Origin: Ruania albidiflava DSM 18029
Lineage (GTDB): Bacteria > Actinomycetota > Actinomycetes > Actinomycetales > Beutenbergiaceae
NCBI RefSeq assembly: GCF_000421225.1
Contig: NZ_ATWL01000003.1
Location: forward strand, 62,001 to 126,000
DNA: 64,000 nt
Reading direction: 5' to 3'
Below are positions 41,396 to 49,082 of the stretch, piece after piece. Under the pieces are notes generated by a model. That model was given only the letters and a program-made list of their open reading frames with translations. It made no database searches and was not told the DNA's origin. Numbering within the stretch: position 1 is the stretch's first letter; the number at the start of each line of letters is the position of its first letter. A program made the translations under genes and the position numbers.

Positions 41396-43030
41396 CTACC
41401 CGGTGCGCGGCCGCCGGGCCACCAGCCACACCCGGACCGCACCGACCAGCCCGAGCAGCAGGAAGACAGCGGCGGTCGCCAGAGTGATCCGGGTCGCCTC
41501 CGCGAACCCCTGGGTCAGGGCCGCCACGACCTGGCCGGTGTCCGGCCCGAACGGGCTCTGGCTCCCGGCGGTGCGCAGCTGGGCGATCATCGAGCCGGCG
41601 CTGGTCCGGGTGGCGCCGGCCACCTGGTCCACCTGCGGTCCGCCGAGCCCGGCGCCGGACAGGGCGGCCGGCAGGGTCAGGGCGAGCGCCACGGACAGTG
41701 CGCTGCCCGCCAGTGCGGTGCCCAACGCCGAGCCGACCTGCCGCACCGTGCTCTGTGTGGCCGACCCCTGCCCGGACACCTCCGTGGGCACGTCCCGCAG
41801 CACGGTGCCGGTCAGCTGCGCCGAGGCCAGCCCCAGGCCGAGGCCATAGAGCGCCAGTGGCGCCGCGACCAGTCCGGCGGGCGTCCCCGGCCCGGCGGTG
41901 AGCACCACGAGCAGCACACCGACCAGCTCCACGGACAGCCCCACCAGCACCACTGCCGGTGCACCGATCCGGTCGGCCAGCAGTCGGGCGGCGGCACCAG
42001 CGGCGAACGCACCGAGCGCCATGGCCGCCAGCACCCACCCCGCGGCCATCTCGCTCAGCGCGCGGGCATTGACCAGGTGCAGCGGAAGGGTGAAGACGAT
42101 CGCGAACTCCCCGACGGCCACGGCCGCGGCGGTGAGGTTCCCCCAGGTGAAGGTGGGCAGGCGGAACAGGGTCAGGTCCAGCAACGCCGACCGGCCCGCC
42201 TGCCGCCGGTGCCGTTCGCGGAGCACGAACAGCGTGAGCAGCACAGCCGCCACCAGCAGCAGGACCGGGACCACGGACACCGGTGCGTCCACGCCCCAGG
42301 TCCGGCCGAGCAGGGTGAGCCCAGCCTGCGGGGTCCACCACCCCAGGCGCGGGCCTTCGATCACCGCGAACACCAGGGCACCCAGCCCGACCCCGGACAG
42401 CAGGGTGCCGTCGATGTCCGCGCCCCGGCCGGTGATCCCACCACGTGTGGGTCGCACGGTCACCAGCGCCGCGAGCAGCACCACTGCGCACACCGGCACG
42501 TTCACCAGGAAGATCCATCGCCACGAGGCGTAGCTGGTCAGTGCACCGCCGGCCAACGGCCCCACGGCAGCCGCCCCGGAGATCACCGCACCCCACACCC
42601 CGAACGCTGCCGCCCGGTAACGACCGCGGAACGTGGCGTTCACCGTGGACAGCGTCGAGGGCATGATCCCCGCCGCACCCAGGGCCTGCACCACACGGGC
42701 ACCGATCAGGGCGCCGGCGCTGCCGGCGGTCGCCGCGAGCAGGCTGCCGGCGATGAACACCACCAGACCGGCCAGGAACATCGCCCGCCGGCCCCACCGG
42801 TCTGCCAGCTTTCCCGTGGCCAGCAGCGATCCGGCGAGCACGACGGCGTAGCTGCTGTTCACCCACTGTGCGTCCGTCAGGTTCAGGTCCAGGTCGGCGA
42901 TGATCGCCGGCAGCGCCACCGCCACGATCGTGCCGTCCAGCACGATCATGCCCAGCCCGGCCGCCAGGGTGGCCAGCCCGAGCCAGTCCCGCCGGCTAGG
43001 AGCGGCAGACTCGGTCACGCTCGCCATCAT
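41396..43030 (-). CDS. DHA2-family MFS drug exporter (EmrB/QacA type)
   Basis: This 544-residue, 14-helix proton-driven exporter has LGMIVLDGTIVAVALPAI (helix 1 motif with Asp), ADRWGRRAMFLAGLVVF (motif A), RVVQALGAAGIMPSTL and AFGVWGAVISGAAAVGPLAGGAL (motif C). The start is ATG 43030 or 43027. CAGACT lies 6 bases before 43030 and overlaps a perfect TGACAG-T-CTGTCA palindrome, so transcription is likely leaderless and repressed by a TetR-like protein. Confidence 0.9.
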   Translation of the reverse strand: MMASVTESAAPSRRDWLGLATLAAGLGMIVLDGTIVAVALPAIIADLDLNLTDAQWVNSSYAVVLAGSLLATGKLADRWGRRAMFLAGLVVFIAGSLLAATAGSAGALIGARVVQALGAAGIMPSTLSTVNATFRGRYRAAAFGVWGAVISGAAAVGPLAGGALTSYASWRWIFLVNVPVCAVVLLAALVTVRPTRGGITGRGADIDGTLLSGVGLGALVFAVIEGPRLGWWTPQAGLTLLGRTWGVDAPVSVVPVLLLVAAVLLTLFVLRERHRRQAGRSALLDLTLFRLPTFTWGNLTAAAVAVGEFAIVFTLPLHLVNARALSEMAAGWVLAAMALGAFAAGAAARLLADRIGAPAVVLVGLSVELVGVLLVVLTAGPGTPAGLVAAPLALYGLGLGLASAQLTGTVLRDVPTEVSGQGSATQSTVRQVGSALGTALAGSALSVALALTLPAALSGAGLGGPQVDQVAGATRTSAGSMIAQLRTAGSQSPFGPDTGQVVAALTQGFAEATRITLATAAVFLLLGLVGAVRVWLVARRPRTG

Positions 43031-43032
43031 GC

Positions 43033-43045
43033 TGACAGTCTGTCA
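43033..43045. promoter_or_regulatory. TGACAG palindrome over the exporter promoter
   Basis: TGACAGTCTGTCA is a perfect 13-base palindrome around one base, immediately upstream of the exporter start (43030) and overlapping its probable -10 (CAGACT on the minus strand). This is the size and position of a TetR-family operator. The nearest TetR gene is at 45155, but no similar palindrome is seen beside it. Confidence 0.5.
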
Positions 43046-43090
43046 CCATCCTGGCGTCGTGCGAATCCATCGAACGGTGGATCCGCTCGG

Positions 43091-43582
43091 TCAGTCCGCT
43101 CGGCGGACCTGGAACACCGGGTGGTCGGCGGCCACGTGGGCGAGCTCGGCCAGGGGAGCGTGCCGGTCCACAGCGATGTGCGGACGAGCCCCCGGTGCCA
43201 CGGCCAGGTACTCGCGCAGCACCGGCGCCCGCTCCTCGACCGGCACCTCCACCAGGTGCACCGGCACCCGGCGCCGGTCCTGCAGCAGCACGGCCCGACC
43301 CCCGGCCGCCCGGACGTTGCGCACCCAGCCGGCCTGCTCACCGAGCATCGAGACGACGAACTGCGCTCCGCCGACGCTCGCTATCACCAGCGGCAGAGCC
43401 ACCGGCCGTCCGGAGCGGCGGCCGCGGACCACCAGCGTCGCGCTGCCGCTGGTGGTCAGGATGCCCAGTGCGTGCTGGCGGGCGATCACCGCGTTCAGCG
43501 CGCGAGCCAGAGCCGAGGGGCGGCCGTCCGGATACAGGCGCCGCTTCACGCGAGCCAGCAGGGACGGTACGTGCGCGGGCAT
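43091..43582 (-). CDS. Deazaflavin-dependent (F420) nitroreductase-family protein
   Basis: This 163-residue Ddn-like split barrel has LVVRGRRSGRPVALPLVIAS (the typical TxGRKSGxxR-like strand turn) and QFVVSMLGEQAGWVRNVRAA, the F420 phosphate-binding helix region seen as GxxxWxxNxxA in this family. The ATG is 2 bases after the stop of a 30-codon ORF, itself coupled to the upstream exporter, so the reductase is co-translated with drug efflux. It may reduce or detoxify the same compound class. Confidence 0.85.
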   Translation of the reverse strand: MPAHVPSLLARVKRRLYPDGRPSALARALNAVIARQHALGILTTSGSATLVVRGRRSGRPVALPLVIASVGGAQFVVSMLGEQAGWVRNVRAAGGRAVLLQDRRRVPVHLVEVPVEERAPVLREYLAVAPGARPHIAVDRHAPLAELAHVAADHPVFQVRRAD

Positions 43583-43584
43583 CG

Positions 43585-43677
43585 TCAGGGCAGGCCTGCA
43601 CGGGCGGCGGTGTGGTGCTGCCAGGTGGCGACAGTGACCGCCAGCAGCCGGGCGAGGCGCAGAACAGCGGTAGTCAT
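43585..43677 (-). CDS. 30-residue ORF coupled between exporter and reductase
   Basis: The frame encodes MTTAVLRLARLLAVTVATWQ and ten more residues. Its ATG overlaps the MFS stop (ATGA) and its stop lies 2 bases before the reductase start. The peptide is amphipathic to hydrophobic with Arg residues and could be a small membrane peptide. It could equally be only a coupling ORF. Its position, exact and without wasted bases, supports real translation. Confidence 0.5.
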   Translation of the reverse strand: MTTAVLRLARLLAVTVATWQHHTAARAGLP

Positions 43678-45104
43678 CGAAGCGAGCTCCTCTCCGGGGC
43701 GGTGCTGCTGGACCGAGGTCCGGCCCGGGACGGCGTGCCTGGGACGACAGTGGCGGCCAGGGCCGCGGCGATGAGCAGCAACGCGGCGGCGAGCGCCAGA
43801 CCGAAGGAGTAGCCGCGGGTCAGCGCCTCCGGTGAGAGCCCTCCGCCGGTGCGGGCCAGTGCCGCAGTGCCCAGCGCCGCCAGGCCCACCGATGCACCGA
43901 TCTGCCGAGAAGCGTTCAGCAGCGCAGAGGCGGCGCCGCTCTCCTCGGGGCCGGCCCCGGCGGTGGCGGTGGAGACCACGGGACCCAGGCACAGGCCGAA
44001 GCCCACGCTCGCCACCAGCGAGGGACCGAGCACGTCTGCCGCGAACGAGCCGTCCGGGCTGATCAGCGCGAACCAGCCGAAGCCGGCGGCGGTGAGCAGG
44101 GTGCCGGCGATCAGCAAGGTGCGGGCGGGCAGGTGGTAGCCGAGCCGGGTGGCTACCGCGGCGCCGGCCACCACCCCGAGCGCGAACGGCACGAACTCCA
44201 CCCCGGCCCGGGCCGGGCTGTGCCCGAGCACGTGCTGCAGGTACAGGGACATGAAGTAGAACGCCGAGGCCATCGCGCCGCCGATGGCCAGGTTCGCCAG
44301 GTTCGCCCCGGCCACCGACCGGTGCGCCAGCAGCCCGGGTCGGATGATCGGCTCGCGGTTGGTGGTCTGCTCCACCCGCAGGAACACGGCCAGCAGCAGC
44401 ACGGCGGTACCCAGGCAGGCCACGGTGATCGGGGAGGTCCAGGAATGTTCCTCGGTGCGGACCACTGCGTACACCCCCACCCCCATCCCGGTGGTGACCA
44501 GCACCGCGCCCAGAACATCGGCGCGGCCGCCGGTGCCAGCACTGTCAGCGGGGACGGTGCGCCAGGCGAGAACGAGGGGCGCCGCGGCGATCGGCACGCT
44601 CACCCACATCACCCACTGCCAGCCGGCGTACTGGGTGAGCAGCCCGCCGGCGAGCACGCCCACGGCGCCGCCGGTCGCGTTCATCGCGCTCCACACCCCG
44701 AACGCCCGCACCCGGGCTCGACCCGAGGGAAAGGTGGCGGTGAGCAGGGCCAGCGCGGCCGGGGCGAGCGCTGCGGCACCGACGCCCTGCACGGCACGGG
44801 CGGCCACCAGCTGGCCCGGGCTCACCGTGAACCCGCCGGCCAGGGACGCTGCTGCGAACAGGGCGAGCCCGACCAGCAGCATCCGGCGCCGGCCGTAGCG
44901 GTCGGCCAGCCGACCGCCGAGCAGCAGCAGGCCGCCGAACGTCAGTGCATAGGCGTGGATCACCCAGGACAGCGTCCCGGCCCCGAAGCCGAGGGCCGCC
45001 TGGATGCTCGGCAGGCCCACGTTCATCACCGACAGGTCGAGGGAGACGAGGAACTGGGCGAGCGCCACGGTGAGCAGCACACTGCCGGAAGACTTAGCGA
45101 ACAC
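43674..45104 (-). CDS. DHA2-family MFS drug exporter
   Basis: This 476-residue MFS exporter has LVSLDLSVMNVGLPSI (helix 1), LGGRLADRYGRRRMLLVGLA (motif A), ARAVQGVGAAALAPAALALL and AFGVWSAMNATGGAVGVLAG (motif C). GTG 45104 is 6 bases after TAATTT on the minus strand, so probably leaderless. It is divergent from a TetR gene only 50 bases away, which likely represses it. It heads a coupled unit with the 30-residue ORF and the F420-type reductase. Confidence 0.9.
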   Translation of the reverse strand: MFAKSSGSVLLTVALAQFLVSLDLSVMNVGLPSIQAALGFGAGTLSWVIHAYALTFGGLLLLGGRLADRYGRRRMLLVGLALFAAASLAGGFTVSPGQLVAARAVQGVGAAALAPAALALLTATFPSGRARVRAFGVWSAMNATGGAVGVLAGGLLTQYAGWQWVMWVSVPIAAAPLVLAWRTVPADSAGTGGRADVLGAVLVTTGMGVGVYAVVRTEEHSWTSPITVACLGTAVLLLAVFLRVEQTTNREPIIRPGLLAHRSVAGANLANLAIGGAMASAFYFMSLYLQHVLGHSPARAGVEFVPFALGVVAGAAVATRLGYHLPARTLLIAGTLLTAAGFGWFALISPDGSFAADVLGPSLVASVGFGLCLGPVVSTATAGAGPEESGAASALLNASRQIGASVGLAALGTAALARTGGGLSPEALTRGYSFGLALAAALLLIAAALAATVVPGTPSRAGPRSSSTAPERSSLR

Positions 45105-45154
45105 GTTCCGAAATTAGCACACGGTGGGTGGACCGGACCAGGCAGAATGGGCAG

Positions 45155-45850
45155 ATGGCCTCCTCATCCACGGCGCGCGGGCGCACCGGGCGCCCTCCGG
45201 TCACGTCCCGGGAACAGATCCTCGCTGCCGCACTGCAGCTGATCGAGAGGCGTGGCTGGCAGCGGCTGACCATCCGCGCGCTGGCTGCCGAGCTCGGGAT
45301 CGGCACCACCACGCTGTACCACCACGTGCGGGACCGGGAGGACCTGCTCGTCCAGCTGATCGGCGAGGTGGTCGCGCAGATGGACCGCCCAGAGCTGCCC
45401 GCCGACCCTCAGGAACGGATCGTGGTCGCCATGACGACGGTGCACGACACCCTCGCCGCGATCCCCTGGGCCGCCGAGGTGCTCACCGTCGATGGCTTCA
45501 TGGGCCGGCTCGGCGACACGTCGGTGTGGATCGTGGAAGAGGTCCTCGCCGCAGCGGTCCAGGCCGGCAGCAGCCCAGAACGGGCCGTCGAGGTGTTCCG
45601 CCACCTGTGGTACTACACCGCGGGAGAGATCCTGGTGCGCGCACGATCCGCCGTCGGGCCCCTGGACCGGGACCGGTTGCTGCCCGAGGGGCAGACCCTG
45701 TTCGGCGCCCGGGAGGCGAGCACGGTGCCCACACTGGCCGCGATCGGTGACCGTTGGCCGCAGATCACTGCGCGGGACACCTATGCCGAGGGGCTGCGGA
45801 CCTTCGTGAGAGGTCTGCTCGGACCGCAGCGCCGCGAGCACAGCGGGTGA
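45155..45850 (+). CDS. TetR-family regulator
   Basis: This 231-residue repressor has an N-terminal HTH, REQILAAALQLIERRGWQRL then TIRALAAELGIGTTTLYHHV, with KG-like recognition, plus a TetR_C-type helical ligand domain. ATG 45155 lies 6 bases after CAGAAT (45143-45148), so likely leaderless; an earlier in-frame start at 45128 is less supported. It is divergent from the DHA2 exporter at 45104; the 50-base gap with TTAGC direct repeats is the probable operator region. Confidence 0.9.
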   Translation: MASSSTARGRTGRPPVTSREQILAAALQLIERRGWQRLTIRALAAELGIGTTTLYHHVRDREDLLVQLIGEVVAQMDRPELPADPQERIVVAMTTVHDTLAAIPWAAEVLTVDGFMGRLGDTSVWIVEEVLAAAVQAGSSPERAVEVFRHLWYYTAGEILVRARSAVGPLDRDRLLPEGQTLFGAREASTVPTLAAIGDRWPQITARDTYAEGLRTFVRGLLGPQRREHSG

Positions 45851-45892
45851 GAGTGCCGTCCCCACCCGCCCGGGCTGCGGCATCATGAGCCC

Positions 45893-46588
45893 GTGAGCTC
45901 GGTCCTGCTGGTCGCTGCAGGTGTGGCGCTGTTGAACGTCTACGCCCTCCTGCTGGTGCTGTTGCGCGCGCCGGTGTACCGAACGCGCCTGTACACACCG
46001 ATGGTGCTGAACATCGCGCTGTCTGTTGCGCCCGCAGTGGTGCTCCTGCTCGCCGGCCTCGGGCTGCTGCTCGCGATCGCGGCCCAGAGCACACTGATGC
46101 TGTGGAGCGTGTTCGTCGTGTTCGGGATCGCCTGGGTGCTGTTCCTGCCGAACTCCGCCTACCTGATCACCGAGCTGAACTTCTCCCACCGCAAGCAGGA
46201 GGAGGGCGTGCCGCTGTGGTACGACATCGTGCTGGTGCTCACCCTGGCGCTGTCCGGGGTGATGAACACGCTGCTGAACGTGCTCCTGGTGCAGACGTTG
46301 TACGTGGCGCTGCGCTACCCCAACGAGGCGCGACCCCTGCAGCGGGTGGACTCCTGGCTGATGGTGATCGTGGTGCTCGCACTGGTCACGTTCGGCATGT
46401 ACCTGGGCCGCTACCTGCGGTTCAACAGCTGGGACATCACCCATCCGGGATCGTTCCTGCGCAAGCTCACCGAGCACTTCCGCACCCCCGGCAAGCGTCG
46501 CGAGGCGCTCGGGTTCTGCGTGGTGCACACAGTGCTGCTCGCAGTGATGTACGTGGTGGTCGTCGCCCCGGCAGTGGACCTGCTCTGA
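45893..46588 (+). CDS. DUF1361 membrane protein
   Basis: This 231-residue membrane protein of the DUF1361 family has about seven hydrophobic segments with the conserved WVLFLPNSAYLITELNFSH, VPLWYDIVLVLTLALSG and YLGRYLRFNSWDI. Function is unknown. GTG 45893 is exactly 6 bases after CATCAT (45881-45886), so leaderless. It is convergent with the next gene at 46596. Confidence 0.88.
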   Translation: MSSVLLVAAGVALLNVYALLLVLLRAPVYRTRLYTPMVLNIALSVAPAVVLLLAGLGLLLAIAAQSTLMLWSVFVVFGIAWVLFLPNSAYLITELNFSHRKQEEGVPLWYDIVLVLTLALSGVMNTLLNVLLVQTLYVALRYPNEARPLQRVDSWLMVIVVLALVTFGMYLGRYLRFNSWDITHPGSFLRKLTEHFRTPGKRREALGFCVVHTVLLAVMYVVVVAPAVDLL

Positions 46589-46595
46589 GGACGGG

Positions 46596-47405
46596 CTACT
46601 GCACGTCTGGCGCCGGCGCGCCCTGAGGATCCACGATGTTCGCCACCCGTACCGCCAGGTCCAGGCGTTCCTGCATCGTGCTGGTGCGCGGATCATCTAT
46701 CGCGAAGACCACTACCTGGCCCTGCCCCACGGTCACGGTCAGCGGGAGGTCGTCGCGTGCGGCCACAGCTGCCCGGATGGCCGGGACCCAGGATGTCATG
46801 ACGGTCGCATCGCCGACGCCGAGCGTGCCGGTGGCAGCATCCAGGTCGTTCCTGCCAGGGGTCGCCCAGGCGGGCGTGATGAGCAGTGGATCCAGCTGGC
46901 CGCCGCTGAGCACGGCGCACCGGTGGGCACCGGTGGCAGCGTTGACCGCCACCACCTCACGGCACGAGGTCCGCCGCCGCCCGGCACCTGGCCGCAGCTG
47001 CAGCATCCAGGTCTGCACGTTGGCCTCCCGTCCTGCGGCCCGCCCGCGCAGCGCCGCCCGTACACGCGGGGTCTGCCAGCTGCGGGGCAACGCCAGTGCG
47101 GTGGTGCTCGGTGGCGCCGTGCCGCCGTCGTTGCGATAGGACCAGCCGTGGGCGAGCGCCCACTGCTGCCGGGCAGCGCCGACCCGGCGTAGCACCACAG
47201 CGCGTCCCGCCAACGCCCGCGCGGCCAGATACAGGCAGGCGCCCAGGACCAGCACACCGAGCAGGATGGGCCTGCTGACCGTTCGCGGCTGGTCGGCGGT
47301 GTGCGCGGTGGCCACCGCCAGCCCGGCCAGTGTGAGCCCGCCACTGAGCAGCGGCACACCGCTGGCCCAGAGCCAGGACCGCCGTCCCAGACCTCGCTCG
47401 CTCAT
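46596..47405 (-). CDS. Membrane-anchored hypothetical protein
   Basis: This 269-residue protein has two N-terminal membrane helices (about 11-33 and 42-62: LWASGVPLLSGGLTLAGLAV, ILLGVLVLGACLYLAARAL), then an Arg-rich soluble domain (VQTWMLQLRPG, LLITPAWATPGRNDLDAATG, LPLTVTVGQGQVVVFAIDDP). This could be a small sensor or assembly factor on the cytoplasmic face. ATG 47405 is supported by AAGAGT 7 bases upstream. I do not recognise the family. Confidence 0.65.
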   Translation of the reverse strand: MSERGLGRRSWLWASGVPLLSGGLTLAGLAVATAHTADQPRTVSRPILLGVLVLGACLYLAARALAGRAVVLRRVGAARQQWALAHGWSYRNDGGTAPPSTTALALPRSWQTPRVRAALRGRAAGREANVQTWMLQLRPGAGRRRTSCREVVAVNAATGAHRCAVLSGGQLDPLLITPAWATPGRNDLDAATGTLGVGDATVMTSWVPAIRAAVAARDDLPLTVTVGQGQVVVFAIDDPRTSTMQERLDLAVRVANIVDPQGAPAPDVQ

Positions 47406-47474
47406 CTGGCACACTCTTCTCCGAGCCAGGACCGCTGCTGCCCCAGCTGATCATCGCGCGCATAGTCGGCGCCG

Positions 47475-47547
47475 TGGGCCCCGTGGGGCTCGAACCCACA
47501 ACCCACGGATTAAAAGTCCGTTGCTCTACCCATTGAGCTAGAGGCCC
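47475..47547 (-). tRNA. tRNA-Lys (TTT)
   Basis: Minus-strand cloverleaf: acceptor GGGCCTC with GGGGCCC, anticodon loop CTTTTAA in ACGGA/TCCGT giving TTT, T loop TTCGAGC, discriminator A. CCA is not encoded. It is a single gene. Confidence 0.97.
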
Positions 47548-47608
47548 GCATGCCTCCGGTGGAGACTGCGCGGTGAGCCTACCGCAGCCACCGGGCACCC
47601 GAGACAGT

Positions 47609-47668
47609 CGCGAACGCTCGCCTCCGCGGCTTGAATCGCTTCAAACGCCGCGGAGGCGAGCGTTCGCG
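47609..47668. terminator. CGCGAACGC palindrome, copy 1
   Basis: The 22-base arms at 47609-47630 and 47647-47668 are exact complements. The loop contains TTGAATCGCTTCAA (47631-47644), itself palindromic and shaped like a LacI-family operator. It lies 16 bases after the FAD oxidase stop, so terminator function is likely. It shares its design with 55309-55370. Confidence 0.6.
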
Positions 47669-47684
47669 GGAGGGTGGGAGGCGT

Positions 47685-49034
47685 TCAGCGACCGCCGAGC
47701 ACCCGGTCGGTGTACTCGTTCGCGAACAGCCCCTCCGGGTCGGCAGCCCGCCGCACCCGGGCCGCATCGTCGAACCGGGGATAGGCCGGCGCCAGGTCCT
47801 CGGCCCGGCGGCGGTGCAACTTCCCCCAGTGCGGGCGACCGTCGTGACTACGCATGATGTCCTCCACCGCCCGGAAGTACCGGGCGAACGGCAGCCGATG
47901 GTACTGGTGCACCGCCACATAGGCGGTGTCCCGGCCGTAGGCGGTGGACAACCACACGTCGTCGGCGGCGGCGAACCGCACCTCCACCGGGAACGGCACC
48001 GTCTCGCCGGTGTGCCGCAGCCAGGTGTTCATCGCCCGCAGCGCCGGCACCACCGCATGGGCCGGCAGCGCATACTCCATCTCCCGGAACCGCACCCGCC
48101 GCGGGGTGGCGAACACCTCGTAGGAGGGGGCGGTGTACCGGCGGGCGGACAACGCCCTGGCCGCGACCCAGTTCACTTTCGGCGTCAGGCTCTTCACCAC
48201 GGTGCACAGCCGGTTCGTCACCTCGAACACCCCGTTGGAGAGGATCTCGTCGTCCACCATCCGCAGCACCGGGCTGAGCGGGCCAGCATCACCACCACGG
48301 TTGTTCGCCTTGGTCAGCACCACATCGGTGTACGGGAACCAGTAGAACTCGAAGTGGTCGTTGGCGTGCACCGGTCCGGCCTCGTCATCGAGCGCCTCCA
48401 GCACCGCGCCCAGCGGCCGGGGCCGCTCGTCGGCGGTCAGGGTGAACGCGGGCACGCAGCGCAGCGTCACCGCAGTGAGCACCCCCACGCTGCCCAGCCC
48501 GAGACGGGCCACCTCGAACAGCTCGCGATGCTGGTCCTGGTCCGCCTCGACCACCTCACCGGTGGCACCCACCAACCGCACCCCGCGCACCTGGTCGGCC
48601 AGCCCCCGCAGCGTGGCACCGGTGCCATGTGTGCCGGTGGAGATCGCCCCGGCGACCGACTGGGCGTCGATGTCGCCCAGGTTCTCCAGCGCCAGCCCGT
48701 GCTCCGCGAGCAACCGGCACAGCGCGCGCAGCCGGATACCCGCGCCCACCCGCACCAGGCGGGAACCATCCGCAGCCGGCGGTCCCACCCACTCCAGGTC
48801 GTCCAACGCGTCCAGCTGCAGCAGCAGACCGTCGCTGACCGCTGCCGGGGTGAAGGAGTGCCCAGCGCCGACCACCCGCACCTGACCGCCCTCTGCGGCC
48901 TCGGTCGCCACCAGGGCCGCCACCTCCGCCTCGGTGCTCGGGGAGGCGAACCGGCGTGGGGTGGCCCGAGCGGTCCGCGCCCAGTTCTGCCACAGTGGTG
49001 CGGGCTGGGTCTGCGTGCGCATGAGGTCCATCAT
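47685..49034 (-). CDS. FAD-linked D-arabinono-1,4-lactone oxidase-type enzyme
   Basis: This 449-residue VAO-type flavoenzyme has VRVVGAGHSFTPAAVSDG near 52-69, where His59 is the expected covalent FAD site, and ENLGDIDAQSVAGAISTGTH for pyrophosphate binding. A C-terminal ALO domain contains ETVPFPVEVRFAAADDVWLS and the terminal RPHWGKLHRR active-site motif. It oxidises a sugar-lactone or alditol; L-gulono/D-arabinono lactone oxidase is the nearest type. Three clustered ATGs (49034, 49031, 49022) could start it. It is divergent from the PLP enzyme at 49083. Confidence 0.9.
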   Translation of the reverse strand: MMDLMRTQTQPAPLWQNWARTARATPRRFASPSTEAEVAALVATEAAEGGQVRVVGAGHSFTPAAVSDGLLLQLDALDDLEWVGPPAADGSRLVRVGAGIRLRALCRLLAEHGLALENLGDIDAQSVAGAISTGTHGTGATLRGLADQVRGVRLVGATGEVVEADQDQHRELFEVARLGLGSVGVLTAVTLRCVPAFTLTADERPRPLGAVLEALDDEAGPVHANDHFEFYWFPYTDVVLTKANNRGGDAGPLSPVLRMVDDEILSNGVFEVTNRLCTVVKSLTPKVNWVAARALSARRYTAPSYEVFATPRRVRFREMEYALPAHAVVPALRAMNTWLRHTGETVPFPVEVRFAAADDVWLSTAYGRDTAYVAVHQYHRLPFARYFRAVEDIMRSHDGRPHWGKLHRRRAEDLAPAYPRFDDAARVRRAADPEGLFANEYTDRVLGGR

Positions 49035-49082
49035 GCCTGCGGCGGAGGCGAGGTGGGCGACGGATAGGCGAGAATGAGGGGC

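Noticed and set aside
47631-47644. TTGAATCGCTTCAA as a working LacI-family operator for the FAD oxidase or tRNA-Lys
   Set aside because: It is downstream of the oxidase gene and in a hairpin loop, far from any start codon. It is kept only as part of the repeat-family observation.
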